NCBI GenBank assembly: GCA_022539475.1
Contig: VCMS01000036.1
Coordinates: 248,001 to 312,000, forward strand
Direction: 5' to 3'
DNA: 64,000 nt
DNA from: Gracilaria domingensis
Taxonomy: Eukaryota > Rhodophyta > Florideophyceae > Gracilariales > Gracilariaceae
Shown here: piece after piece, positions 1 to 11,815 of the stretch
How the letters are laid out: each line of letters starts with the position of its first letter
How positions within the stretch are numbered: position 1 is the stretch's first letter
The notes under the pieces: generated by a model
Databases searched by the model: none
What the model was told of the DNA's origin: nothing
What the model saw: the letters and a program-made list of their open reading frames with translations, nothing else
Program-made: the position numbers and the translations under genes

Positions 1-540
1 ACGCGATCGTATGGCTTCGACATATCTGTCGCAGAAGTCACACCCTAGAATGACAGGGGCAGCGAGCGTCTTGCAGACGATGAATTCTACCTGCTCGATG
101 CAGTTACCAATCCTGACAATCAGTGAAACCATTCCAGCCGTTTGTAACGGGTTATTGTTAGCATCTGCCACGTCCATGACGGGTCCAGAGCGGATTCGAC
201 AACGGACTTCCGGCGGTAGTAACGACTCAACAATGAAGTTGGGGCCAGCACCTGTATCCAAGACAGAGAGATGACGCACCATATACTGGGTGGATAGGCC
301 AAGGTCAGCAAATATCTTGTAGTTTCGCTTGGCCAGCACCATGACTCGATCCGGGATCCGGTTGTTCCTGAACCGTATCCACGGGCGACGTAACACACCG
401 ATGGTGGTAGAGTCCACGTCTAAGACGGTCTGTTTCCTCGAAAGGATTTTGACCTGGGAGCGAGGCGGTGACGCCTCGGGCGCCGTAGACCTCGACTCGG
501 GCGCCTCTCCATTGGAGACTCCCGTACTCAGTTTAACTGA
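1..540 (-). CDS. Ty3/gypsy Pro-Pol, N-terminal part (runs off left edge)
   Basis: Reading the minus strand, a frame stays open from the end of gag to base 1. It contains an aspartic protease active site, LDTGAGPN, at about 260-240, followed by an ILGCDF-type flap/core motif near 45-30. This is the retropepsin at the start of a gypsy Pol polyprotein, which would cut Gag-Pol during particle maturation; RT, RNase H and integrase would lie left of the window. The frame is -1 relative to gag and overlaps the gag stop, so there is no separate start codon. The DTGAGPN signature also occurs in the second gypsy element at 8.4 kb, so the two belong to related families. Confidence 0.8.
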
Positions 541-2612
541 GTTCCATCCGTTCTAACGGGAACGGCGTCCTGTGCAGCAGGCATCTTCACAGATTCCTGT
601 GGAACAGCGACAGAACTACCCGCAACAGCGGTTGCCGCCACGGCTTGAGCCGGTGAAACATTGACCTGGGTCGAACCAGAGTGCAGTAATGCAGCCAATT
701 CTGCAGCAGACACCCTACGGGGGTACTCAGCCTTCGCACGCAGATATGCGGTTACCGGCACTGACGCCTGTTCGGCGGGGGTCAGCGCTTCAAAATTCGC
801 CACAACCGTGGGCATTTCCCTCATCGAGAGGTTGCAGTTCGGAGCTGCATGACCGTGGTTGTAACACGTGAAACAGATCAGGGGTGGTCTTCCGGAACTC
901 CGTGGGTCTTGGAACTTCACCGTTCGCGGGTCTACCCAACCAGGTCGCTGGTAACGACTCCCTGAATAGGGTACTTGAGGACCGCGAACGCGTGGACGGT
1001 CTGCGTAAAGCAGCGCATCTTCCGTCTTCGACGAGGCTTCTGAAGTAGAAGGCAACTCCGTAGTCGGAATAGAATCCAGGTCCACCTGTGCGAGATGTAA
1101 GTTATCCACATCGTGGCCAGAAAAGTCCTGCGGTAGCAGTGAAGCCGATGACGACCCTCCTTCGAGGTGCAACGCTTTGGTTGAAACCCGGTATCCGGTG
1201 CGTGCGCGCAAGGCGTCTCCCTCCGCCTTCGCGTACTGCACTAACTCCAGATAGGTAGTCTTCTTCCGGTCTTCCCGTCGCTGGGCAACCAGAGTGCGAA
1301 TAGCCGCATTCAATCCGTTGATAAACAGCGTACAGCGCTCGTTTGAGGAGTAAACATTGCCACAACGGTGGAATGCCTTATTCAGGCGTACCGAGTACTC
1401 GGTTTCCGACTCTTTCGGGCGTTGTTTCGTCTCCCGCAACGCGGTGATTGCTTCCTCGATAGAGGTATTTGTCGCATACGAGCGCAACAAATACTGCACT
1501 GCTTCGGGCCAGCAGGTGACCCCTCCTTCAGAGGCGCGAGATGAACCTCTTAAAGAGTTATACTGATCTTCAGCGAGTCCCCGTAGAAAATACGGTAAGG
1601 CAACATAAGCTTGCCCCTCACTCATGCCGAGGATGTCAGCTTCCGCTACAAAGCGTGAAAGAAAGTCAAGCACCAGAATGGGATCCTCCCCAGTGAACAA
1701 CTGGTTGCGAAAGGTTAAGGACATGCGTTTGATGCAGTCCTTCACCTTACCCGTGCCACGGGGCGTCCGGTTCAGAGTTGAATCTTCCAAACGGTAATAC
1801 CGGTAAGATAACAACCTTTTGAACAAGGGATTCGTCGGCTCCAGTTCCCTCAAACCTGAGTGCTTTCGCCCCCGTTTCCGGGTACCAACAACACCATAGG
1901 TGGACGTAGAACTCCGCGAACGCGTAGAACGAGCGCGACGTTCACCGTCACTTGACGAGCTCGATGATAAGGAACCCGCCGAGCGGTTTGAAATACCAGA
2001 AGACTGTGACGAATCCGAGTCATACTCGTCGACATTCCTCTTCTTAGAGCGACTCTTCCCGGACTTCCGGTCACGTGTACCACGAGACACCCCCGCAGAG
2101 GCGGCAGCAGGGCCGTCATCCTCACGGATGGTGGCCTCTAACGTCTCAAGACGGCCAAGGATCCGAATGAACTTCGTGTTAACCTCCTCGGTGAAACTGG
2201 GATATCCTTGAAGAACCTCCAAGAGGGCATTAACATCCTTCCGTAAAATACGTAGATCATCTGATACACCTCCGTTGAGGGCTGCGTCAACCTTCAAACG
2301 AAGTGTGTCGACCTCGAAAACGAGTGCTTCATGAGAACTTCTCATGACAGCAGTCTGAGCCTCAAGCACACGAACTTGAGTCTCCAACTCGTTTACGAGC
2401 GCATCTTTCGCCGCGACAGCGGGTATAAGACCCTCCAAAGGAGCAGATGAGGGCCCAGCCACTGGGGCGTCAGACGACTTGTCAGGCTGTTTCCGGTTTC
2501 CGGGTTTCTTTCCATCACCCTGTAGGGGTTCAGGAACAGACCGCAGACGTGGGGGCAAGCCAGAGCCAACGGAGCGAGACTTCGTAGGGCTCGAGCGCTT
2601 GCCCGACACCAT
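528..2612 (-). CDS. Ty3/gypsy Gag polyprotein
   Basis: Capsid/nucleocapsid precursor, about 694 residues from the first ATG; the frame is open to 2657 but only through a non-ATG codon. The N-terminal third is charged and serine-rich, with a run of Ser/Asp/Arg before the capsid. The capsid-like core contains segments such as LTFRNQLFTGEDPILVLDFL and YSVRLNKAFHRCGNVY. The C-terminal part has a retroviral zinc knuckle, CFTCYNHGHAAPNC (C-X2-C-X4-H-X4-C), which would bind the element RNA. No stop interrupts it, so this is the best preserved gypsy Gag in the window. It ends TTA AAC TGA, overlapping the Pro-Pol frame. The related but decayed Gag at 6.9-8.2 kb shares the capsid layout. Confidence 0.85.
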   Translation of the reverse strand: MVSGKRSSPTKSRSVGSGLPPRLRSVPEPLQGDGKKPGNRKQPDKSSDAPVAGPSSAPLEGLIPAVAAKDALVNELETQVRVLEAQTAVMRSSHEALVFEVDTLRLKVDAALNGGVSDDLRILRKDVNALLEVLQGYPSFTEEVNTKFIRILGRLETLEATIREDDGPAAASAGVSRGTRDRKSGKSRSKKRNVDEYDSDSSQSSGISNRSAGSLSSSSSSDGERRARSTRSRSSTSTYGVVGTRKRGRKHSGLRELEPTNPLFKRLLSYRYYRLEDSTLNRTPRGTGKVKDCIKRMSLTFRNQLFTGEDPILVLDFLSRFVAEADILGMSEGQAYVALPYFLRGLAEDQYNSLRGSSRASEGGVTCWPEAVQYLLRSYATNTSIEEAITALRETKQRPKESETEYSVRLNKAFHRCGNVYSSNERCTLFINGLNAAIRTLVAQRREDRKKTTYLELVQYAKAEGDALRARTGYRVSTKALHLEGGSSSASLLPQDFSGHDVDNLHLAQVDLDSIPTTELPSTSEASSKTEDALLYADRPRVRGPQVPYSGSRYQRPGWVDPRTVKFQDPRSSGRPPLICFTCYNHGHAAPNCNLSMREMPTVVANFEALTPAEQASVPVTAYLRAKAEYPRRVSAAELAALLHSGSTQVNVSPAQAVAATAVAGSSVAVPQESVKMPAAQDAVPVRTDGTQLN
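531..537 (-). promoter_or_regulatory. Candidate -1 ribosomal frameshift site GTTAAAC before the gag stop
   Basis: On the minus strand gag ends G TTA AAC TGA. Slipping back one base places the ribosome in the open Pro-Pol frame (GTT AAA CTG AGT). The heptamer fits the N-NNA-AAC type of slippery site and lies directly against the stop. I did not establish a downstream pseudoknot. Confidence 0.55.
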
Positions 2613-3660
2613 CGTCCACGACGAGATACAACCAGAAAACTGGGACCAGGAAAGCAAAACAACAAATTAACCTCGAATGAGTGTAGCGTCCTCACGCGAG
2701 TGACGATAACCGACAAATCGGACGAACCGACCGTACCAACGGGAACAGCCGTATACGGAATTAGGGCTGATTCGACCAGATTGCTGGGAACGGTAGACAA
2801 CCCAAACGGGGTGACAACAACCGTACCGACGGGAATCACACACTACGGAAATAGGTAGTGCCACCGGTAGTAAACCGTGTCCAAACAACAACCCAAAATG
2901 AAGAAAGCAGTACCAACACGACGTCTGTCGGCAGAGCCTTCCAGTAGAAACTGTGTAGTGTATCTCCACGACCAGATACGAACCGGCAAACCGGAAATTG
3001 ATCAGAAAATCAACTTGCTGGGTCAACGCGACTTCTAAGTCGGGAGACCAATTGTTGTGCAAAACCCAGCGATGGGGAAAGACACGCAAAGGCGGTTCAG
3101 ACCCTCTCTCAAGAGGCGAGCACAGCAGTAGAGCGCTCCCACAGGTACGACACGGCAATGCCGGGTGTAAGACCGGGGTCGACCCTTCCCAAGTAATGGA
3201 GGGAGCGAAGCGGCGAAGAAGAAGCGTCCAGCGGTAGAGAACACACGACACAAGTCGGCAGTAGCGTCACGTGTGTAGCACACGGTACCCACGAGTGTGG
3301 CGATGACACGCGAGGGCGGTAGTAACCCACGCGAGTGTGTCGAGCCACGAACGGTATGCACCGGTACACCAAGGGGTGCTACCTGTATAACAGGGACAGA
3401 AGTAAAGAAAACACACACAAAGTACAGACGCGAAATCGGTAGTGGTGTTAATGATGCCGCGAGGCGGATGATGAACCCTGCACAAGGTGTCGACTCTCCG
3501 GGAGGAGGATATCGGTCACCAAGGGTGAAACATCAGAGCCGAACACTCGGTTAGTCCGTTTACTTCCCCGACAATGGGTGCAGCTCAACCTACTAAGTAG
3601 TGTAGAGTGCCAACCCACTGTCAAGCGGTGTAGCGAAAATATCTAGAATAAACATCTAAA
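2613..3660 (-). mobile_element. 5' leader and LTR-like noncoding region of the first gypsy element
   Basis: Upstream of gag on the minus strand no credible gene exists; the ORFs here are Cys/Val/Arg-rich translations of repetitive sequence. Short phrases recur, for example variants of a threonine/valine-tract encoding repeat, and the 17-base string GCCGGGTGTAAGACCGG near 3160 occurs again near 11925. I could not fix LTR ends or a primer-binding site, so the boundary is approximate. Confidence 0.4.
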
Positions 3661-4609
3661 ATACCCCAACTAATGGGTGCAAACTTCCCACACGTGTGTG
3701 ACCCACCGGCTAAGCCGTGCGCCTCATAACACTAATTCTAATATTAAGTATACCCAAGAATGGGCTGATCTCACCAGTTACTCATACTGTGTGCCACCAC
3801 CTCCCGGCATCGCCGTGCATGTTATGAATCGCATCAGCGAAGGAGTCCCGCAATCGCGTTGCACTACATACAGACACTCTTGCCTGGAGTAGGCTTCTGA
3901 ATTAGAACTTCTTTGTGCTTTTCGGTGATCGTTGCAGCTGTATTCGCTTTCTAAGCACAGTTACCTTCTCTTTGAAACTAGTTGGCTGTGTTTCATTTTC
4001 TGCAACCAGAACTGGGAACAAACGGCCACTCCGAGTAACGGAACTCAGATAGGAGAAGTGAGCTGGGGCATTTTTGGTATTTTCATTGTAGGGCTTTGCG
4101 GCGTCTTCAAAATGACCGTGAGGCGAGAGTGAGAAGTAGGTGTGAAAGAGATGTCGTGGTTTTCTGCCTGTGGAAGGAAAGAGTTCGCGCTACAGTCGCC
4201 GTAGCTCCATAGAGCGTTCGAGTTTTGCCACACTTCTTGATTTTACAACTTGGTTTGTTTGCACACGGCTATATAGAAATGGATGGTTTGGAGCAAACCC
4301 AACCGTAGAAAAGCTCTCATGCGCAACCTCCGCTCACTGCTTCAATGACAGACGCAGAAACGTTTGCCCCATCAACTGAACCCTCGTTATCAGCAAACGG
4401 GAATGAATATGGACACCGTCCAAACCAAGAACGCACACCTTGAACTGAGAGCAGACGCTAACCTTGTCAAGATATTGGGTATGCGGGACCACTAAACATA
4501 CCACGCAGGGCAGTACTCGGACCCCAAGCGGGGAACCCCCGACCCAGTTCACGAATGGGTAGTGCCATGCGAACCGCGTAGCGACCACCGATAGCAAAGA
4601 AGAAGAAGT
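3661..4609. other. No supported gene
   Basis: A TATA-like string (CTATATAGAAA) near 4269 lies about 340 bases before the DUF6818-like ORF and could belong to its promoter. Otherwise I see nothing recognisable in this 950-bp stretch. Confidence 0.3.
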
Positions 4610-5290
4610 AGACTACATCACGTGCATCTCGCGCGCCCCCAACAGGAGGGAGAGGAAGTGGTTTCACACAAAGAGAAATCGGTTCTCTACTTGATGTTTT
4701 GGAGGAATACCTCCCTGTTGGCAAGGATGAATGGGAGGCGGTGCGAAGACTGCATGATTCGCGCTTCCTGGAACAAGAGCGAAATGCCCACTCTTTGAAG
4801 CGAACGTTCTCGGCCCTCCACAGGAAGAAAACTCCAACCGGAGACCCACACATACTGGCGGACGTAAAGAGGGCGAAGTATGTACGAGAGCAGATTTCGG
4901 AAAGGATTGACTTGGTCGAGGATGATGAGGCGGAGGATGTTGCCGAAGAGTGTTTCAATGACAATGGTGGATTGCCAGATCTAGATGACCCCAACGATGA
5001 AGTAGGTGCTGCAGATCCTGGACCACGAAGAGAAAGTCCTTGCCCAAACACGGAAACGCCGAGAAGCTTAACACCCAATAGAATACCGCCGTCCCCTGGG
5101 CGGTTTTCACCTCGACCGTTAATACGCAAGCGCCCGGTAGTAACAGAGGAGAAAGACAACGACCTGATGTCTAATACAAAATGAGTTTATTAGAGGAACA
5201 AAAGCGTAGGGCGGAAGAGCACGACCGCAGATTGCAGGAAAGAGAGGATGACTACGCAAGGCGTGAGGAAGAAAGATGTAGTATAGTGAG
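4610..5290 (+). pseudogene. DUF6818-like (Myb-type) gene fragment
   Basis: From an in-frame stop at about 4607 the frame reads through a Gly/Arg-rich lead into LLDVLEEYLPVGKDEWEAV, then SLKRTFSALHRKKTPTGDPH and a VKRAKYVREQI helix. This order (LL..LEE.LP.G..EWE, then SLKRKF..L...KKPTGDP, then AK.I...I) is that of the DUF6818 family of small Myb-like DNA-binding domains, common in oomycetes, fungi and algae. The ORF with an ATG covers 4699-5184. It continues after an ATGA overlap in another frame (5181-5299) as an Arg/Glu-rich coiled coil, so a single frameshift splits the protein. No ATG precedes the domain, so the 5' end is missing or lies in another exon. The 3' end runs into gypsy sequence. 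Confidence 0.6.
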
Positions 5291-5932
5291 GTCAGCGCTG
5301 TGGTGTGGTTGAACCGATCGGTGTGACAGGTAAGAAGGGGTGTGTCAGAGGCTGGCAGGACATGCGAGGTGTCCCACGTGTGCGAAGATGGCACGCCGTG
5401 CGGACTTGTACGATAGGAACTACACGTAGCATAGTTGTAGATAGATGGAACCCGCTCCACCTCTGGATATTTTCGCCACGTGGGCAGGGTGCCGATTCGG
5501 ACTGTACGCGGTGAGTTGCAGCGTCGAGGTGCTACTTATGTACCTCCGCTCCTCCCGTACACCCAACTAGTAAAGGGTAAGCACCACCGTCCCAAACTAC
5601 TAGTTCGCTAAAGCAGACCTGCGAAACTATACCGTGCGGGACAATTACTAGGTTTACAAGCCGTTCGGACTCAACGCGCTTATCTCGAGCGCGCCTGACG
5701 CTCCCAACCGCCCAGTCTCCCTACGACCGCCCGGTGCTGGCGTTCATTTCCACGCGTTATGCTTATACCCGACCGGATCACGGGATTTCACGCCCCGCTT
5801 ATGAACTTACTCGGATCGCGCCTCTAGGACTCTTTCGCCTGACGGCGCTATCTCACATTGGTCTCCCGACCTAGAAGTGGGATTCCTGTTTTCCGTACGG
5901 TGTACCAACAGATCTGAAGAAAACATCTCGTG

Positions 5933-8184
5933 ATGAATGCACGTGACGCAAATGTGGAACCGACCGTAAGGTTTGATGTCAAAAAGGAACTGGCTCAGTC
6001 CGTCGCGCCTTCACCGCAGACCGCTTCGGACACCGCTTCGATTGGCTACCGAAGTGCCCGTGGCACTGCACCTGCCTCCGACTTCCGCCTGGAGAACCCT
6101 GAGGTACTTTTGCGAAAGTCCTCGAGGCCCTCCAGGGCCGCCGCCGCTTCTTCCGACCGGAATAATGAAGCTCCACTGAGTTTGGACGGAGCAGAGTCGC
6201 TTCCGCAACTCTCTGCTGCGACCGGACAGAATACTTTGGAACGCACGCCGAAGACGCTTCCAGAACTGTGGAAACAGCTTGAAACTTACTGGCATTACAA
6301 GCTGAAGAACGAGATTGAAGCTCGTGTTCCCGTTCGGGTTGAGCGGTATCTCCATGAACGCTTTCCGGATTCCTTGACCGAAGTAATCACCCCAACAGTC
6401 CGCGAGACTGCCGAGGCGATTATACAACAGTTGATACCGATCGGATATGGTGAAGGTGAACAGGAAGGTTGACAGGCAATTTACACGGCAACGGCAACGT
6501 TGCCACCCCTTTTCAAGTCTTTACTTGGCCGACCGGGCTTAGCCGCTGGCTACTTACCCGCCGAGCGGAACAATGAGCCACACCCAGAAGGGGGCCAGCA
6601 GAGTGCCCCCATGGCTCCTGTCGTCCCGGTGGTTCCTCATCGAGATGAACCGAACGGAGATTCAGACGACTCTTCTGAAGACGAGAGAAGAGGCCGCAGC
6701 AAGAAGGGCGGTAGGGCTGATTATTCCTCCGGTTCGGATCACCCCCGCGCCCGAAGAACCGACGTCGTCGTAGACAGAAACGACGCTCTTCGCACTCGGA
6801 TACTGATTCTGACCGCTCGGATAGTTCTGATGCCGTTTCCAGAACTGACAGTGACGAGGACTCAGACCGTTATGATCGCAAACGCCGCTCTGCTCGGCAT
6901 CGTTCCCGTTCGAAAAAGGCAGCGCCCAGACGCATCAGACAGCTGAAAGAACTGCTCACCAAAGTGGTAGACTACCGTACGTATCGGTTGGACAGCCGCA
7001 GTCACCGATATAATGCGAGGGTAGCGCGCAAGATTGGGAGCTACCAGAAGAAGTTGAATGTCCAGATGAAGGGACATTCCTTCTCCGGGGCGGATTCTAT
7101 ATCAGTCCTGAACTTTCTGCAACGGTTCAAGACCGCTTGCAACCACAACGGACTGTCCGAGGGAGCAGCACTCTGGTGCTTCCAATTCTACCTGACCAGA
7201 CCGGCTCATGCTTTGATCCAGTCCAGGCCCGTGGGAGAGACGAGTGCCGTTGATGTACGTCGGGGTGAGATGGGTGAAATGCTCCGTACGTACTCGAAGG
7301 TGGTCAACTTTTTGTTGACTACGTACGCTACGGATGAAGTCATTGCTGACGCCTATGCGGATGTCACTCTCTATCGCCAGTCTTCTGGGATCTCCTAGAC
7401 GGAATACTCTCAGAAACTGTGGGCGAAGGCCCTTCGCTGTGGCAATGTCTTCTCTGATCGAAGATTGAAGTCCCTCTTTGTGGAGGGTTTACTGCCTTCC
7501 ATACGGTCGAAGGTGCGTAACCACCTCACGACGCATCCGTCTATCGGCTACGATGCGCTCGCGAGGTACGCCGAGTCATATGGCGACACGCACCGTTCGG
7601 CGAAACGTCAATCCGTTCGGGTTGACACGCCAACTCTGCGTCCGTCTGGAACTAAGGCAGCAACAAACCGCTCCAAGGGAAGGAAGATCTTGAGCTTGCA
7701 AAGCACCGAAACGGAATCTTTCGCCACCGACTCGGACGATGGCGAAGCAGTACTGGCATTCCGGCAACGTAGCCCCACTCCGTCGGTGCCGACGATGCCG
7801 TCGTCACCTTCCAATTATTCCCGGTCGGACTCTTACCGCACGGCGACTGCCATTACGCCTCAAAGGGCTGCGCACCCAGCGCAGTCTCAAGAACGGCTGA
7901 TGGATCGCCCGTGTCGGATCTGCCTTTCCAGGGAACCGGATCACTGCAAGATGATCCCGCCCGGTGTTCGAGAAGCTCTTCTCGCCGCACAGGAGAAGAA
8001 CTACCATCTCCGCCGAGAGGAAAGGTACTACAACCGTGACGGCTCCACTCGGATTTCCAGTGGTGTAAGTTCGGCCACGCCTGTCCGCGCTGCTCTTGTG
8101 GGACGCTCTATTGCTCCCCAACCGGTCATGGTTGTCGAGGAGAACGCAGCAGTGGAGCAGGAAAACGGAACGGAGGACGCGTAG
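5933..8184 (+). pseudogene. Ty3/gypsy Gag (frameshifted)
   Basis: Starts with ATG at 5933. The N-terminal 180 residues are acidic and Ser-rich. A long Ser/Asp/Arg linker (about 6640-6940) switches frame. The capsid-like core at 7021-7398 contains KGHSFSGADSISVLNFLQRF. A TAG at 7396-7398 interrupts it just before TEYSQKLWAKALRCGNVF, which matches the EYSVRLNKAFHRCGNVY segment of the gypsy Gag at 0.5-2.6 kb and shows the stop is a mutation. The downstream part carries a degenerate knuckle CRICLSREPDHC near 7915. It would package element RNA if intact; as it stands it is broken at least three times. Confidence 0.75.
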
Positions 8185-8276
8185 AGGCGCACCGTCCTCC
8201 AGAGCCGAAGCGCCTCACTAAAGTAGACTGTACGGATCCTGCCTCCGATCCGGACGAACAGTCGCTTTAACACGCT

Positions 8277-11084
8277 TTGGATGAGTATGAGTTGGCCATG
8301 CCAGTTATGTTGATGAGCAGCGTCCACTATAGAATGAATTTCTCCGCCGGCTTGTTCCGATCGGTAATGTATCCACTTACAGGCGTTCTTGACACTGGCG
8401 CCGGCCCAAATCTTATCCATGACCGGCACCTCCCACCGCACTGGAAGACGCATCTACAACCACGAAAGGTCCAGAACATTACGGATGCTTCCCGTAATCG
8501 GATGGACATTCTCGGTGTTGTACCTCTTCTGGTACAACTTGGAGCTCTGCACGTACGGGTACCGTTCTTGGTAACCAGCAACGTTGCGGTCAGCTGCCTT
8601 CTCGGTACGTCGTTTATCGACAGATATGTTTTGGCGATTCTACCTCCGAAACGGACTGTCGTGCTACGGCACTCACACCCCGTTGCTATTCAATCCGCAT
8701 CTGGGCGAAGCACAACTCCGCCCGGATACCCTCAGAACCCTTCTCCTACTACGGACCGGACGACGCCGTCAAATAAGATTCGCGTTGCCCGCCCGATTAC
8801 GATACCTCCGATGTTGGAATCTCACGTTCTGGTACCACTAAGGCCGCTGGTCTGATGTTTATTCAAGGACACCACCGTACGGCTCATAGAGAAGAGCTCA
8901 CTCTTCTTGCTAACGGTGTAATGGAACTCCTACCGGATATCCCTTTCTATGTTCAGGTGGCAAACTTTCCGACCGTTCGGTACGCCTTCACAAAGGCACA
9001 ATCGTTGGTCTAGCCCTACCATCTCCTATCGCTATGATAACCCCGCAATTTTCGTCTCGGAGCGACGAAACTAAGGATGGGGACCCCAAGTCTGAGTCTC
9101 TTTCCGATACGGACACGGATAAACCAAACGGGCAGGAGCCACCGTCGGACCCGGAAGATGACTGGATCTCTAAGGTACAGTTGTCCTGTGAGTTTGCCTC
9201 CAAGCGAGATAATGTTATCGAGCCACTCAGACCTTTTCGGGACATGTGGGACGGCCATCTAGGCCGTATCGCTACCGCGAAGCACCGGATCCACTTGGAA
9301 CCTGGTACGAAACCTATCTACCAGATGCCATACCGAGCAGGTCTTGCGCGTCGGGAACTTGAACACAAGGAGGTCAGCAAGCAGCTGAAGATGGGTGTAA
9401 TCGAGCCTTCATCGGCCGAGTGGGCGAGCCGGGTCGTGTTCGCTCAGAAGAAGGACGGCAATCTGCGCTTTTGTATAGACTACCGCCGTCTTAACGCTGT
9501 TACCGTTCGGGAAACCTATCCATTACCGAGAATGGACGAGTGTATCGATTCACTAGGGAGGCGAAGATATTCTCCACCCTGGACGCCAACAGCGGATATT
9601 GGCAGACCGAAGTGGATGAAGCCGACCCAGATAAGACCACGTTTACTTCCCACATGGGACTGTATCGGTATACTCGAATGCCGTTCGGATTGAAGAACGC
9701 GCCAGCTACCTTCCAGAGAGCGCTAGATATCATACTGTCTCGTGTGAAATGGCAGTAGGCTCTGGTCTATCTCGACGACGTTATAATCCACTCCCGCACG
9801 GTTGCTGAACATTACAACCATGTTCGGACTATCTTATCACTCCTCCGATCAGCTGGAATAACTCTACGTCTGGACAAGTGCTACTTCTTTAGTGGTACTG
9901 TAGATTACTTGGGACATGTTATCCGTCCAGGAAAGCTACAGGTCTCTACGAAGACCTAAGATGCTATCCGAGCGGCTAAACCACCCACCAACCAGACGGA
10001 GCTCCGGTCGTTCCTGGGACTCTGCAACGTCTTCCGACGCTTCGAGCACAACTTTGCCCGAATTGCGGCTTCTCTAAACCGCAAACTCGAGAGAGGCCAA
10101 CCAGTCAACTTCGAGACACTGAACGATACGGAATATGAAGCATTTGACGAGCTCCGTCAACGGTTAATACGGCCTCCCATCCGGGCCATTCCACGTCAGG
10201 ATATGCCGTACGTTCTGGACACTGACGCCTGTGACAAACAAGTCAGGTACGTCTTGTTACAGAAGCAACCGGAAGGTGATCTTCTCCCTATCGGATACTG
10301 GAGTCGCTCTTTGACGAAAGCCGAACGGGCTTATTCCACAACCGAACGGGAATGCCTCGCGGTAGTATGGGCAATATTGCACCTCCGCCCGTATCTAGAA
10401 ATGGGAATGTTTACCCTCCGAACGGATCACCACGCGCTGAAGTGGATACTCAATCTGGCGGATGCCTCCGGACGGCTCGCTCGATGGCGACTTCGTTTCA
10501 TGGAGTACGACTTTGATATCGTGCACCGACTGGGCATGAAACACCCGGCCCTTGATGCGCTCTCACGAATCCCAACGGACGGTGAAGACGAAACTCCTCT
10601 TGACGAAGAGATCCCTTGTCTCTTGTCAGCAGACCAACGAAAGATGATGGAGGCCTCATAGCGGATGTCATTGTCAACGGCGAAGTCATTAAGAATGTCG
10701 CAGTGGACTGGTGCGACGAGAATGCACCGATTGGATGCCCTGAGGTTATGGCTATCGTAGAGGAGGAAACGAAAGTCCGACCGCTCAGTCTGGAAGAGCT
10801 CATTCGAGCTCAGGCCGAGGACGAGTACTGCAAGACTGTACGGAAGGACGTGAGTAACGGCATTACCCTCTTCGACGTTAACCGCCACGGAGTACTCATT
10901 CGCCGCTCGCCCCTGGACGGAGCACTGCAGAAGGTGGTGCCCGCACACTTGTTTCGCGCGTGCTCTATCTATCGCACTACCCGCGCTTGGAAGGACACCC
11001 GGGCGAAACTCGTATGTACAAAAATCTCCGCAGAGACTTTTACTGGCTGCAGATGGCCAACGTCTGTGTTCTCGTTTTGCTAGT
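8277..11084 (+). pseudogene. Ty3/gypsy Pol: protease, RT, RNase H, start of integrase (broken)
   Basis: The protease at 8277-8855 has VLDTGAGPNLI. RT begins at about 9034, with the fingers/palm segment NLRFCIDYRRLNAVT, then FSTLDANSGYWQ in the next frame (9540-9758), LVYLDDVI after a TAG (the catalytic YLDD box), and LDKCYFFSGTVDYLGHVI. A TAA at 9957 interrupts the thumb. RNase H (10203-10661) has VLDTDACD, ERECLAVVWAI and TDHHALKWIL. The integrase H2C2 zinc-binding part appears across 10780-11085 and ends in HYPRLEGHPGETRMYKNLRR in a shifted frame. The polyprotein cannot be made from this copy. Confidence 0.85.
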
Positions 11085-11086
11085 TC

Positions 11087-11470
11087 AGCGCACTAGAACA
11101 CGATGATCGGACGAAATTAGTCATAAAATCTGCAAAAATTGCGTATAGGGCTATGTGCAACCAATTCATTTCAATTTTTTGTATACTACGCTTTCATGTA
11201 CTAAGGCGTTTTCTCCATTCCATGCAGAACAGTTGACGTACGCCACAATTGCTAGTATATGTCCACGATATGAAAGTATCAGACGTATTATTTGTTGTCG
11301 TGTGAGGACATCATGTGATGTCCACCTGTGCCGCCATATTTACGTTCGCTAATTTTCTGCAAATACTCTATAATAGTCATCATTACTACGACTATCTAGT
11401 ACAACATTCATCTTATGGAACCGCGTGCATGCATCTCGCCACCCCCATACCACTTCAAGTTGCATCCTAC
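11087..11470. other. No supported gene
   Basis: AT-rich sequence after the truncated gypsy element. The plus-strand ORFs are short and of low complexity. Confidence 0.4.
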
Positions 11471-11815
11471 TTAGAACAGTCCACCGCCACCACCCTCCTC
11501 TATCTCCGCATCTGCGAAAGACAACGACCCAAACCCTTTCGCCACATCATCGCCTCCTTCCTCCTCCTTTTCCTCTTCCTCTACATCCTCCCAGCTCCAC
11601 TTCTCCTGATATCCCACAACGCTGCTTCCCTTCCACACCGGCTTCGGAACACACCTGAACCCAGCCCTAGTCTTCTTCTTTTTCTCCATCTTCTCCTTTT
11701 TATCCTTTCCAACCTTCGGCCTCACTTCATCCTCTTCCACCTCTAGCTTTCTCGCCACGATTGGCCTCTTCTCCCCGTACTTCCTCTTTCGGCCCTGTAG
11801 AGCAAAACCCTGCGA
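11471..11815 (-). pseudogene. Lys/Glu-rich gene fragment of unknown function
   Basis: The minus strand is open from about 11815 to a stop at 11471. It reads a basic stretch (GRKRKYGEKR), a Lys/Glu helix, a Trp-containing segment (CVPKPVWKGSSVVGYQEKWS) and an acidic tail. It has no ATG and no upstream partner exon that I can see. The mixture of a compact Trp/Gly segment between charged tails looks more like a real nuclear-protein remnant than a chance ORF, but I do not recognise a family. Confidence 0.3.

Larger units (their letters stand above)
5290..11086 (+). mobile_element. Decayed, 3'-truncated Ty3/gypsy retrotransposon
   Basis: The order leader (5290-5932), Gag (5933-8184), protease (8277-8855), RT (9034-9950), RNase H (10203-10660) and the integrase zinc-binding region (10780-11085) is standard for gypsy elements. 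Coding continuity is broken by frameshifts near 6470-6500, 6760-6960, 9570 and 10960, and by in-frame stops at 7396, 9757 and 9957. Sequence homologous to the element stops at about 11086, inside the integrase H2C2 domain, so the catalytic integrase and the 3' LTR are missing. I could not define the 5' LTR. Confidence 0.8.
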
